Shown here piece by piece: positions 10,350 through 20,171 of a stretch of DNA of 64,000 nucleotides; the stretch's first letter is position 1; every line of letters begins with the position of its first letter. The stretch comes from Nannochloropsis salina CCMP1776 (Eukaryota; Sar; Eustigmatophyceae; Eustigmatales; Monodopsidaceae): positions 1,202,183 to 1,266,182 of the forward strand of contig SDOX01000006.1 of NCBI GenBank assembly GCA_004565275.1, in the 5' to 3' direction. The position numbers and the translations under genes were made by a program. The notes under the pieces are model-generated. The model was not told the DNA's origin, did no database searches, and was given only the letters and a program-made list of their open reading frames with translations.

Positions 10350-12243
10350 ATGGACGCAAATGATGCAACTTTAGCAGCCAACTGCGCAGGGTTGGGTGTA
10401 GCTGCGACTTATGTGACGCAAGGGTTGGAAGCAGGTGTTCGGAAACGCCACGGCTATTTTCGGCGGCTGGTCTCTCACCGGCGCTTGCCACCTGACGGCT
10501 GGGATGATGCCACCATCGAAGGCGTTCTGCACGATCTCGCCATGATGGACAGCAACAATTTTCTGGGTAACGTTGGTGTTGGTGAGAGGGAGGCACGCGT
10601 CTATTCTTCCTTGGTGCGACGACGGCATTACGGGCTCGGCCATGGGATGGGGCGGTCGGGAGATATCATGGAGCCGCAACCGAAGGCGGCGGGCTCCTCC
10701 CTCCTCGTGAAGCTCACCAACCTGCTCGCGTTGGACGCAGTGCGGGCAGCAGGGCTGACGCGCATGCAGGATTGTGTGGTGCTGCCCTTGGCCACGGGGA
10801 TGGCCGTAACCATGACGCTTTTAACCCTGCGGCACGAGAGCGCCGTTTCGACCCCACCCCCCGCCCCCGCCTCCACACTCTCCTCCATCGCATCCGCCTC
10901 CTCGGTCTCGACGAAAACGAGCGGGGCTATCCCAACGTCCACCTCTTCCCCGGGCCTCCCACGGCCAGAGCCCTTCCTCCCTCCCCTCCCTCCCCCTCTC
11001 CCTCCCTCCCTTCCTTCCTCCCTTCCTGCCAAAGTATACGTCGTTTTCCCACGAATCGACCAAAAGTCCTGTTTAAAATCTATCGCAACGGCGGGTCTCC
11101 GTCCACTTGTCCTTCCCATGCGCCAATCTTCCCTCAACGACGAGCTCGAGACAGACCTTCCCCTCCTCCATTCCCACCTTCTCCACCACCACGACCAAAT
11201 TTTAGCCGTCCTCTCCACCACCTCCTGCTTTGCCCCCCGCGCGCCCGACAACGTCGTGGGCATCGCGCGTCTCTGTGCCAACTTCCAGATCCATCACGTC
11301 GTGAACAACGCCTACGGTCTGCAATGTTCCCGCACCGCCCATGCCCTCAACGAGGCCTGTCGGGTGGGGAGAGTAGACGCAGTAGTGCACAGCACCGACA
11401 AAAATTTCCTGGTCCCGGTGGGAGGCGCGATCGTGGTGGCGCCTTCACCCGTGGGGGGAGGGAGGGAGGGAAGGAGGGAGGGAGGATGGGAGGATGGTGC
11501 GGAGCACGTCCGGGAGGCGCCGGCGGGGCGGGCACTGGGAAGACGTGAGCCGAGCCAAGGACAGAGAGAGGGAGGAGGGGGGGGAGGGAGGGAAGGCCAG
11601 GATGCGCAAAGCCAGAGGGAGGTGGAAAACGGGAGGCGGGAAGTAAGCCCGGCGAGCGGGGGGGCTGGGGAGGAGTCCTCGAGGGTCGAGTCGAGGGGCG
11701 CTAGGGAAAGCGGAGGACGAGGCGAGGGCGGTCTGGGTAGCAGGGGGGGCAGCTGTCCACGCACGGACGAGACGCAGGATGAGGGGAGCGGCACAAGCTC
11801 CTGCGCCTGGGCCGAAAGCCGCCCTCAGCGTGGCCTCCATCCCAGCACGGCTCCGGGTAGGAAGAGCCTGATCGATCGACTCGGGAAAATGTACCCCGGC
11901 CGTGCCAATGCCACCCCTCTCCACGACCTCTTCGTCACCCTCCTCTCCATGGGTCGCAACGGCTATTTGAAATTATTGCGCGAACGTAACGCCCTGATTC
12001 CCGTGATGAGAGGGGGATTGCAGGGGGTTGCGGAGAAACACCAGTGTCGATTGTTAGAGACGCCGCGAAACTCGATTTCCTTCGCTATTACCTTGAATGG
12101 ACTTTTGAGGGAAGAGGGAGACGGGCAAGAAGAAGAAGCAGGGGGAGAGGGAGGGCTTTCCTTCCTGGGCTCCATGCTCTTTGCACGCGGAGTTTCGGGG
12201 ACGCGCGTGGTCATCCCTGTTAAGGTTTCCCCTTCCTCCCCCG

Positions 12244-12274
<31 letters not shown>

Positions 12275-12620
12275 TTCCTCCTCCCCTTCCTCCTCCTCCT
12301 CCTCCGCCGCCTCTGCTCCCTATGTGCACGTCCCAACCTCCCTAGGACCTTCCAAATCCATCACGCCCCCTCCGGTCAAGATCGTCGCGGGCGTCCCTTT
12401 CTTGGGGTACGGGTCCCACACCAACGAAGCCTACCCCCCCGGCCCATATTTGACGGCGGCTTGCGCCCTGGGAATCACGAAGGACGAGGTGGAGGAATTT
12501 TTAAGGCGCTTGGATCGGACTTTGTCGGAGTTCCCAAAAAAAAGGGGGAAAAGTCGGGGCAAAGGGCTGGGAGATACCCGAGGAAAAGAAGGAACAGCAG
12601 GCGCGGAAGGGAGGAGGTGA
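10350..12620 (+). CDS. SEPSECS: O-phosphoseryl-tRNA(Sec) selenium transferase (SepSecS)
   Basis: PLP enzyme that converts O-phosphoseryl-tRNA(Sec) to selenocysteinyl-tRNA(Sec) using selenophosphate, the last step of eukaryotic selenocysteine synthesis. Conserved blocks in order: MDSNNFLGNVGVGEREARV, GIGRSGDI-like GMGRSGDIMEPQPKAAGSS, VVFPRIDQKSCLKS, STTSCFAPRAPD, VNNAYGLQCS, the PLP-lysine block STDKNFLVPVGGA (Lys about 351), KMYPGRANATP, and the C-terminal GYGSHTNEAYPPGPYL. The frame codes 756 residues, about 250 more than the animal enzyme. The excess sits in three low-complexity insertions: Pro/Ser-rich after LRHES, Gly/Glu/Arg-rich at about 370-500, and a Ser run near 625-650. The Gly/Arg-rich insert could be a retained intron (about 11451-11860), but it stays in frame. 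It implies that the alga makes selenoproteins. Confidence 0.93.
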
Positions 12621-12935
12621 TAACACGAAGGAACAGGGAAGAAACATGAAGCATGAAGATAGTTAGGGCCTGTGCAGGCTTTTGAGCGTGCGTTGGGGGG
12701 CTTCCTGCCAGTCTCGCTTGCATCCATGGCCACCATGCGAGGGAACGAGGCGGTGGCTGAGCACCCACCCACTCCCCCTGTGCCAGCCAGCCGGACCGTA
12801 AGGATGATCGCCATGGCGCCACTCTTTTTTTCGTTTTTTTGTTTTGCGCACCTGCCACCCCTCTGGCAATTCCGAGGCAACCAGAATTTAAGCCTTCCCC
12901 GCCCCTCCCAGCCCCCCCACCCACCCGCCACCCCC
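12621..12935. other. Convergent 3' spacer between SEPSECS and BMS1
   Basis: About 315 nt between two converging stop codons. It contains runs of T and of C and no gene. Confidence 0.6.
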
Positions 12936-15667
12936 CTAGACACCCTTTTGCCGCTGCCTTCTCTGCTGCGCTTTCCCTTGCTCCCTATACTTCCTTTTCT
13001 TGGCCAAACGTTCTTGGCTGGCAAACACTTCCTGTTGCTTCTGTTGCAACTCTTCCCGGGCAGCAAGTTTCTCGCTGCGTTTGGCTTGCGCCTTGGCGAC
13101 TTTCTCGTTCCGTACAGTCGCCAGGGCCTGAAGGAGGAAGTGCCGTTTCTTCTCCTCCGGTTCCATCACGACCGCCCGTTTTCTCAAATAACCTTGCGCC
13201 GTGTTTTTGCGTTTCTCTTGGAGCTTGGGCTTGGTCGCAAAGGGCAATGCGGCCTGTAGCGGTTTCGGGATGTGGAGGGGGTTGAAATGGCGGGCGGCGC
13301 GTTCGATGGGCTTGTACAGCGAATCCTTGTTGACGGGGATGGGTACCCCCTGAGCCCGCCGTAGCATGGCCGTCGTTTTCATCAGTGCCAGGCCCCCGTC
13401 TCCCCCCCGCCTCCTTCCCGCCCTCCCCCCCGCCCTCCCCCGGTGCCTTGACCAAGAGGGAAGACACAGGGTTGTAGAGGCGGGGCGGGTCCACAGGGAT
13501 CCAAGTCCGGCAAAAGACCAGGTCACTCATGAGAATTTTGTCCTCAAACGTGGCGCGAAAACTTCCTTTCCTCCCCCCTTCCCTGCCCCCCGGCCCCGCC
13601 GCTTTTTTGATCTGCCCACGCACGCCCGAGACGGTGCGAATTTTGGCCCCTGCGAGGAAGGAAAGGGGAGTGCGGGGTCCTCAAAAAGACAGGTCGCACG
13701 GGGGGGGGGAGGGGGGGAGGGGGGAGGGAGGGAGGGAGGGAGGGGAGGGGAGGGAGGGGGCGCACCTTCGAACTTGGCCACTTCTAGGTCCGAGTTGAAC
13801 ATCCCTGAGATGAAGGCGGTGTTTTTAAACACCTTGATCGGGGTGCCAATCAGCTTGAGCTTCTTCATGATGTGGAAGGAGGCGTCGAGCTCCAAGACGA
13901 CGCCCGTCAAAGCGACCCGGAAGCCGGGGGCGGTGGAGGAGAGGGATTGGAAGGCCAGGAGGCCTGGAGAGAGGGAGAGAGGGAGGGAGGGAGGGAGGGA
14001 GGGAGGGAGGGAGGAGGGCGAGGAGGGAGGAGGGACGGACGAGGAGTGGGTGGAGGGAGCGAGTGGATGGANNNNNNNNNNNNNNNNNNNNNNNNNNNNN
14101 NNNNNNNNNNNNNNNNNNNNNNNNNNNNNNNNNNNNNNNNNNNNNNNNNNNNNNNNNNNNNNNNNNNNNNNTCCCTCCCTCCCTCCCTCCCTCCCTCCCT
14201 CCCTCCCTCCCTCTTTCCCCCCACCATGCGGGATATGTAGAGTGTGATATTTCGGATTTCGCCTTTCAAGTACTTGTGGTTGATGACCCCTGACAGATAA
14301 AACATTTTCGCGCCCTGATGCGCAGGGAGGGGCGAGAGAACGAGGGGGGGGGGAAGGAAAGAGGGAAGGAGGGAGAAAAGGAAGGAAATGGAAGAAAGTG
14401 TGGCTTTGTTGAATAACCTCTTGCTCTGTGCACACGCATGTATCCCAACCACTTTTGTGAAAGGCCTCGCTGGCCCCTTTCCCTCCCTTCCTCCCTCCCT
14501 CCCTACCTACCTACCTACCTGGTAGATCTCGGTCCAAAAACGTTGCTTCAGACGCTTTTTGGTCTTGCCCAGCGCCTTGTTGTTCTTCAAGCCGTCCAAG
14601 TGGGACATCACGCCCATCACTTTGGGGAAACCGTGTGTCTGCACACAGGGAGGAAAGGAGGGAGGGAGGGAGGGAGGGAGGGAGGGAGGGTGGGTGGGAG
14701 GAGGGAACCATGCATGGCCGTCGGGAGCCAAGTGACCAGTCGATGCAATGGCAGGAGGGTACAGAGAAATCAATCCTCCATCCATCCTAAGGTACCTGCA
14801 ACATGTTTAAAAATTCAAACGTCTCCATCTCGAAGCCAAAGGAGCCATCCACCATCAGCAGCACCAGGTCAGCTGTCTTTGCCAGGTCCAGCATGGCGCA
14901 CAGATCCTCGCCCGGGCACTCAAAGAAAGTGAGCCGCTTCGCCTTTCCTGCGACTACTGTGATCGGCCCTGTGATGGGGGGGGAGCGTGCGAAAAGGGGG
15001 AAAGCGAGGGAGGGAAGGAGGGAGGGAGGGAGGGGAAAGAAGTCAACATTGAAACGTGACCACAGGATCCATCGAACCATCTCCCCGCCAACTGTCTCCT
15101 CTTTGGCCCATGCCCACGCACCGAGCACGTCGGAGAGGTTCTGCCGCGTGTAGTACTTGACGAGGGAACGGATTAGGGTCGACTTTCCACATCCCTTGGG
15201 CCCCATGACCACGACCAGGGAGGGAGGGGGCAAGGCTTCGGTGCGATCCACGAGCGGAACGTGCTCTTTTCTGTGCCGTGGTAACAACAGATTTGAGTGT
15301 TTGTACGGTCTGTGGGAAGTGTTTTTCTCTGGCATACTTACTGCTGTGCTCGGTCAAGGTTTCGCTGTGTATTGCGTTGGGTGCGTTTGATATTGGCCAC
15401 TGAGAAGGCCCTGGGGTTATGCCGCTCAGTGGACAACCCTTTTTTTTTCTTTTGGTGCGCCTCTTTCTTTTTTGCCTGTGTGTTGCAATGCGACGAGTAG
15501 GCAACGTCATTAAATAATAACATTGCTATTTACAACTCCATGGCTGCGCTTACCTCCCCCCAACCCCCACTCCCCACCCCGAGCAATACTCCATCTTTTA
15601 CCTTGGCGCCCGCTTGCCGCGGTCGATGGCCTTTGTGCACATCCTGCACTAGTGTAGAGTCTCCCAT
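12936..15667 (-). CDS. BMS1: Ribosome biogenesis GTPase BMS1 (interrupted by assembly gap)
   Basis: Nucleolar GTPase of the small-subunit processome, needed for 40S maturation with RCL1. Exons read right to left: 15667-15602, 15475-15342, 15270-15122, 14968-14796, 14638-14519, 14314-14225, then the 100-N gap, then 13963-13766 and 13649-12936. All 5' phases match. Visible: the basic N-terminus ([12 protein letters not shown]), the NPRAF block, the P-loop [51 protein letters not shown] and [13 protein letters not shown]. After the gap come [59 protein letters not shown] and [10 protein letters not shown], which are the C-terminal BMS1/TSR1 region. Roughly 700 central residues typical of the family are absent, so the gap must hide about 2 kb or more. 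The last exon changes frame by one base inside G-runs at about 13395-13440. TSR1 is less likely because it lacks an intact P-loop. Confidence 0.9.
14072..14171. other. Assembly gap of 100 N inside BMS1
   Basis: Exactly 100 N, the customary placeholder for unknown length. It is flanked on the left by GGGA-type and on the right by TCCC-type tracts, that is, by inverted simple repeats, which explains the failed assembly. Confidence 0.97.
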
Positions 15668-16257
15668 GACTGGTCCTTGCCCTCCTGACGCAGGCTGTGG
15701 GATGAATGTGCCAGGATAAGAAAAGGCATGCGGGCACGTACATTAGTATCATTTGCCAATGGCCCGCGCGCCTGGAGGGGTTTCCAACGAGACGCACGAA
15801 AGCAAACACTCGAGAGTTATATCTTGTGTGCCCAGCCCCGTTAAGTATGGCGTACTCTTTGCTCCATAGCATGGATGGACATCTTTGGCGGTGAATGAAT
15901 GGCTTCAAAGCGCTGCCTGAATGGGCAGCAGGAGAGGCATAAATAGCGAAGCACCTTCACAGGGGGAGGTCGAGGAAAGGGAAAGGGGGGAGGCAAAATG
16001 TGCCAAGTGTGCTCCACAGCGAACGAAAATTTATGACAATACACACTTTCACCACCACTACGGAGGACAATAATCGTGTTGAATCTCCTGGGGTGAAGCC
16101 ATTCTGTAGTCGTGGAGGTTTTATTCACCATATCTACTCGCAGGGCGTCAATCAAGAGACCCTCATTCCTCCTCTTATCATTCCATTTCCACTCTCCTGC
16201 TTCGATTTAGGGAAGCAGCCAGCCCGACACCGCCGCAGAGGCACGCGGTTATTGGAC
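15668..16257. other. Divergent spacer between BMS1 and SPT4
   Basis: It probably contains both promoters and the SPT4 5' leader. A pyrimidine-rich stretch ending TTCGATTTAG at about 16210 resembles a splice acceptor, so the leader may be spliced. In-frame ATGs upstream of 16258 exist, but the residues they would add look non-conserved. Confidence 0.45.
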
Positions 16258-16359
16258 ATGTATTCTTCGGCGTCCTCAGACGGTGAGGATTCCCAGTCTG
16301 AGCCTGTCGCTTCCGCCGAACCCAAAGGGGGTGAGAACAGTAGTGAGAGCAGCGATGAT

Positions 16360-16390
<31 letters not shown>

Positions 16391-16917
16391 GGGGGGGAGA
16401 GGAACGAAAGGAAAGCACTAGATCGATAGACGATAACGCTAATGGCGGCATAGCAGCCTCTAAGAAAGCCGGGATGGCGGAAGACGAGGAAAGCGAGGAG
16501 GACAGTGAAGAGAGTAGCGAGGAGGAGGAGGATTTGCCAGTACGGAGACGGGAGGAGGTGGAGGATGAGGACAGCGAGGACGAGGAAGAAGAGGAGGAGG
16601 AAAATGAGGAAGAGGAGGCGTCGAATGCGTTTGCAGAGCTGCCCCAGGCCACGAAAGGCTTACGGGCTTGCCGAAAATGCAGGTTAATCAAGGAATTTAC
16701 TCAGTTCGTGGAAAGTGGATGCGACAACTGCATGCAGTTCGAAGATCAAGAGGAGGCAGCCGAGTTCACCTCCCCCCACTACACGGGCATGATGGCGTTG
16801 GTGCATCCGGAGGATTCGTGGTCGGCGAAATGGCAAGGGGCGCGGAGGTACCGACCTGGACTCTATGCCCTGCAGGTGGAGGGGGAGGAAGAATATGACA
16901 GGGAGACAGAAGAGTAG
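16258..16917 (+). CDS. SPT4: Transcription elongation factor SPT4 with acidic N-terminal extension
   Basis: Small subunit of the DSIF (SPT4-SPT5) complex that binds RNA polymerase II and controls pausing and processivity. The last 85 or so residues match the family: LRACRKCRLIKEFTQF, then GCDNCMQFEDQEE, the two CxxC pairs of the zinc site, then FTSPHYTGMMALVHPEDSWSAKWQ and RPGLYALQV. In most organisms SPT4 is 100-120 residues; here it is preceded by about 130 residues made mainly of Glu, Asp and Ser (MYSSASSDGEDSQSEP onwards) with no break in frame. The start at 16258 is preferred because a candidate acceptor lies 48 nt upstream and the sequence before it is not acidic. The extension is open throughout and resembles acidic tails of histone chaperones or of the SPT5 N-terminus. 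Confidence 0.9.
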
Positions 16918-17229
16918 CACAAGGGAAAGGGTGGAACGAATCAGGAAAGGCCCCATGGAATGGTGTGAAAGTAAAGAATGTGAGCCGATTGTCCAGGCTA
17001 TCGCGGAGTTGTATCGGCGTCGTCTGCGTCCGAGCATGTTGATGTATGGAAGGGCAGCCGCATCAACAGTGCGCTCGGCTTTACCTCTTTTCTTGCGGAC
17101 TCACCAATTTCTTTGTTTACAAAAACCATGCCAACTGCTCGATGACATTTTAAAAATTCATTTTTTTTTGTTTTTTTTTTGGAAACCGATCAAGGACCAT
17201 CTTTCTCACAAAAGATGACAGCTGCATTC
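16918..17229. other. Convergent 3' spacer
   Basis: About 310 nt between SPT4 and the opposing Rolling-stone-like gene, with T-runs at about 17160-17180. No gene was seen. Confidence 0.55.
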
Positions 17230-18282
17230 CTACATCGACCCAGCCACTTTACCTTCTTCCTCCCTATCCACGCCTTCACCCTGACCTTCCCACCTCCTCT
17301 CCCCTACCCCTCGCTCTCCCAGGGGTAAGACATCCCGCATCGCCAACACGGCGTCGGTCAGACCTATCGCTTCCCCCTCGCTCCCTCCCGTCCCCCCCCC
17401 ATTGGTCCCTCCCCGCCCATCACAAGCATCTCCCCCATCCTGTGACTCCAAGCCCTGCTCCACCCCGTCTTCTGCTCTCTCCTCTCCCCGGCTTGACTCC
17501 CGATCCCGTCGGGCATAAGAACTGAGCAGCGGCCTTTTTCGGTTCCCCCCCCCCAGGAGGATGCGGCGTCTCCGCTCGCTCCACGCAAAACAGGCCAGTT
17601 CCCATCGCCAACACAGCAAGTGGACGATGGGAAAAATGATGGAAAAGGTGCCGACGAGGGCGGTTGCGGCCAAAAAGGGATGAGTGTAATCCAAGGGAGT
17701 GTACACCACGTTCCCGGCCGCTCGCCAATACACCCCGTTGAATACGACGTAGCACGCCATAAAGCCGCACGCAGGGAGGAAATGTTTGAGATGGTATGGG
17801 TATCGCGCAAGAGCCAGGTCCATCACCATGAGAAGGGCGTTTACCCCATGAAGATGCACGATAATGCTAGAAATGGGCGGAACGGGAAACGCCAACCAGT
17901 ACATGAGGCACACCATGATCGACAAAGGTGTGGCAATGTCGTGAAGAAACCAAGTTGCCCTGTCCAAGAAGGATGCGCGAGGAATCAAGATGGCCAGAAA
18001 TGCACCCCAGGCGTATCCACCCATCACTGCTGCCGTCCAGTTAGTCACGTAGACACACCACCAGCTTGTAGGCGGACCGTCCCCGCCCAAGGCGGAATAG
18101 AGTACCCAAAATGACCAATACAAAAGGAAAACGAGGCGATAGGTCAACGCTATGCGGTATAAGCTGAGGCCGTGTTTACCAGAGGCGACGGGAAATTTCA
18201 AATGAGTGACTGCGAATTGCGACCGAGCAGGATAGCCCCATGGCTCAAGTTTCCATAGACGTTGTGGGAGGGAGCAGGACAT
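17230..18282 (-). CDS. Multi-pass membrane protein, Rolling stone (Rost)-like
   Basis: A 350-residue single-exon frame. It has about six or seven hydrophobic segments between residues 45 and 255, then a hydrophilic Gly/Arg/Glu-rich C-terminal tail of about 100 residues. The pattern YRIALTYRLVFLLYWSFWVL, VYVTNWTAAVMGG, FLHDIATPLSIMVCLMYWL, LHGVNALLMVMDLAL, VVFNGVYWRAAG and VYTPLDYTHPFLAA follows the conserved blocks of the eukaryotic Rost/FAR-17a-like group: the TNW motif, HG-N in the mid helix, and Y-LDY near the last helices. Biochemical function is unknown for the algal members; the Drosophila protein acts in myoblast fusion. The first ATG is used. The low-complexity tail may vary between strains. 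Confidence 0.6.
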   Translation of the reverse strand: MSCSLPQRLWKLEPWGYPARSQFAVTHLKFPVASGKHGLSLYRIALTYRLVFLLYWSFWVLYSALGGDGPPTSWWCVYVTNWTAAVMGGYAWGAFLAILIPRASFLDRATWFLHDIATPLSIMVCLMYWLAFPVPPISSIIVHLHGVNALLMVMDLALARYPYHLKHFLPACGFMACYVVFNGVYWRAAGNVVYTPLDYTHPFLAATALVGTFSIIFPIVHLLCWRWELACFAWSERRRRILLGGGNRKRPLLSSYARRDRESSRGEERAEDGVEQGLESQDGGDACDGRGGTNGGGTGGSEGEAIGLTDAVLAMRDVLPLGERGVGERRWEGQGEGVDREEEGKVAGSM

Positions 18283-19310
18283 ATTTCGAGACGCTCGACT
18301 CAGTCAAGCGGCTTTTCGTCCGGCAACATGCAGAGGGAGACTGTTGTTTATGCGTAGAAAATGCTCGATTTGAAAATAATTGAAGTCAAAGACCAGGACA
18401 TAGGATTGAGGTCCGTTCAGCTTCGATCGTAATACAAAGCTTCGGACAAGCACGATGACATTCAATACACAATAATGAGTGCGTCTATTCATACACAACA
18501 AGTTATCGCATGTTAAATTCAATGAACTCTTCTTCACTCACCCTTACGCGATTAAAAATGCGCTTGATACCACATGTCGTGTCCTCTGCTTTACTTCAAA
18601 CACCCTCCCTATTGCATTCACCGCCTGCGGGTAATGCGGACGTCTTGGAACGTACGCCTATTCCCTTCCTGTCATGCACATGACCAGAATATGCTCATAC
18701 GTTGAGTATTAACATCAAAATGCTGCATGATTAATTTGGTATTGCTCCCATGATGCTGCCTTTCGAGTACACTTGGAAGACATGACCTTTGAGCTACCTA
18801 TTTTATTAAAATTAATGTAATCATACAAAAATCAAACATACATGCATCACAACAATCAATCAACTTCGTTGTATATCTTGCTTTAACATATTAACATCAC
18901 TAACCACATTCTGTTGCAGCCCAAAGACTTGCCGTGAATAATCAATTGGAAACACGTCTTTCTATTTGACGTCATCCAGCCACAAATGCTCCTGTCTGAA
19001 AGTATATTTCTGAAATACACCGAGACAGGTGCAAACGTAAGGGTCTCAAAAACATTTGAATCTGCTAGCTATCAGCTCTTGTGGCCTTTATGATAATCAC
19101 AATTGCCTCCATTAAGTCTTTGTTTCCAAGAAATCATTCGAATCGCTTCGCAAATAACCGTAACACTTATGACCTCACCTGACAACAGCTTACCTCTACT
19201 TGTATTCTAAATGCAGGACTATGAGTCGCCGAGGACGGGTCAAAATGTGTCCATTCCTACCCACCGCCATGACCCTGAAAGGTACATGTCCTTACATCAT
19301 TAAATTGATA
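18283..19310. other. AT-rich intergenic region, nothing recognised
   Basis: About 1 kb with many short A/T runs and no coding signal. It contains the promoter of the Rost-like gene and the 3' region of the oxidase-like gene. Confidence 0.5.
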
Positions 19311-20171
19311 TCACTGCTTTCCTCCTTTGTCTTCGGAAGTAAGATATTTAGCCATCCTCAACACAGGCTGGTCGCACTGGCATTCAAGGCATATTTCATT
19401 GTAAAACGAATGAAATGCATCGTCTGCGCGTATGTTGAGCAACAATTCACGAAAACGTGCACCTACTGGCAAATTGTAGAACCACGCTGCGACAGGAGGA
19501 ACCTTCATCGCTGCCACCCCAGGCATCTCGCCCTTTTCCAAAGCTGTCAAGGCGTCTGAGTAAAAATGTGTCGCGTGTGCGGCCACAAATCGCGCAATTG
19601 AAAGGGCAAGTGGTGGATAAACCAGGCAAACAAGAAAGTACACGGGCATGATCATGGCTTGGATGACTATCAGCAAAACCCGGGTGAAAATGGAGGGTTT
19701 CAACGCCTGCAGAAATGACAGCAAATGGATGCGATGGCTTTGATATTCTCCAAGCATTGGTTGGACCATTTGCAGCTCATCATGGTTAGTCAGGATGCTT
19801 CGTAGGTGGCACACATAAGCCATTGTTAAGCCGTGGATCCAATGAACGCTTTCTAGAAGTAAGGCTCGACGTAGAAAGATTGTCTCCCGGGGTCGCTCGA
19901 CGAAGGCGCTCAAATTTAATTCTGGCGTGTCCAGCACCCACAAAGGACGAAGAAGCGCCACAAGAAAAGAGCTGACTGCAATTATCTTCGTTACGAAATA
20001 TCCTCCAATATCGTAAAGAGCATCCACAGTTTGTGGATGGTCCTTGATTGACGATAAATAATTTGAGGGGTAGTGGCCTTTTCTGGCATTCGTCGAGTAA
20101 TCGAATTCTTTGAGAGGGAGGAGGTTGGTATCGAAAGCTGGGTGTGGCTTGAAGCGCGTGGCTTTAGGCAT
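19311..20171 (-). CDS. Alternative oxidase-family protein with altered di-iron ligands
   Basis: A single-exon 286-residue protein. AOX/PTOX enzymes oxidise quinol with oxygen at a di-iron centre held by four Glu and two His. The family layout is visible: LLES with hydrophobic continuation and HLRS (about 105-125), SHRIHLLSFLQ (145-155), a long membrane-surface helix pair (162-195), HFYSDAL (202-208), WFYNLP (230-235) and LNIRADDAFHS (246-255). Relative to the canonical blocks LET, NERMH, LEEEA and RADExHH, the first Glu (107) is kept. NERMH becomes SHRIH, so Glu is replaced by His146 and His149 is kept. LEEEA becomes VAAHA, with no Glu. RADE becomes RADD (Asp251), with His254 kept. The 39-residue spacing of the first two ligands matches true AOX. 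It may be a re-liganded enzyme or a non-catalytic paralogue. There is no clear presequence. Confidence 0.75.
   Translation of the reverse strand: MPKATRFKPHPAFDTNLLPLKEFDYSTNARKGHYPSNYLSSIKDHPQTVDALYDIGGYFVTKIIAVSSFLVALLRPLWVLDTPELNLSAFVERPRETIFLRRALLLESVHWIHGLTMAYVCHLRSILTNHDELQMVQPMLGEYQSHRIHLLSFLQALKPSIFTRVLLIVIQAMIMPVYFLVCLVYPPLALSIARFVAAHATHFYSDALTALEKGEMPGVAAMKVPPVAAWFYNLPVGARFRELLLNIRADDAFHSFYNEICLECQCDQPVLRMAKYLTSEDKGGKQ

Noticed and set aside
12672-13259. 195-codon + strand frame opposite the BMS1 C-terminus
   Set aside because: It is antisense to a clearly conserved BMS1 exon; the encoded residues look like translated complement of Lys/Glu-rich coding sequence.
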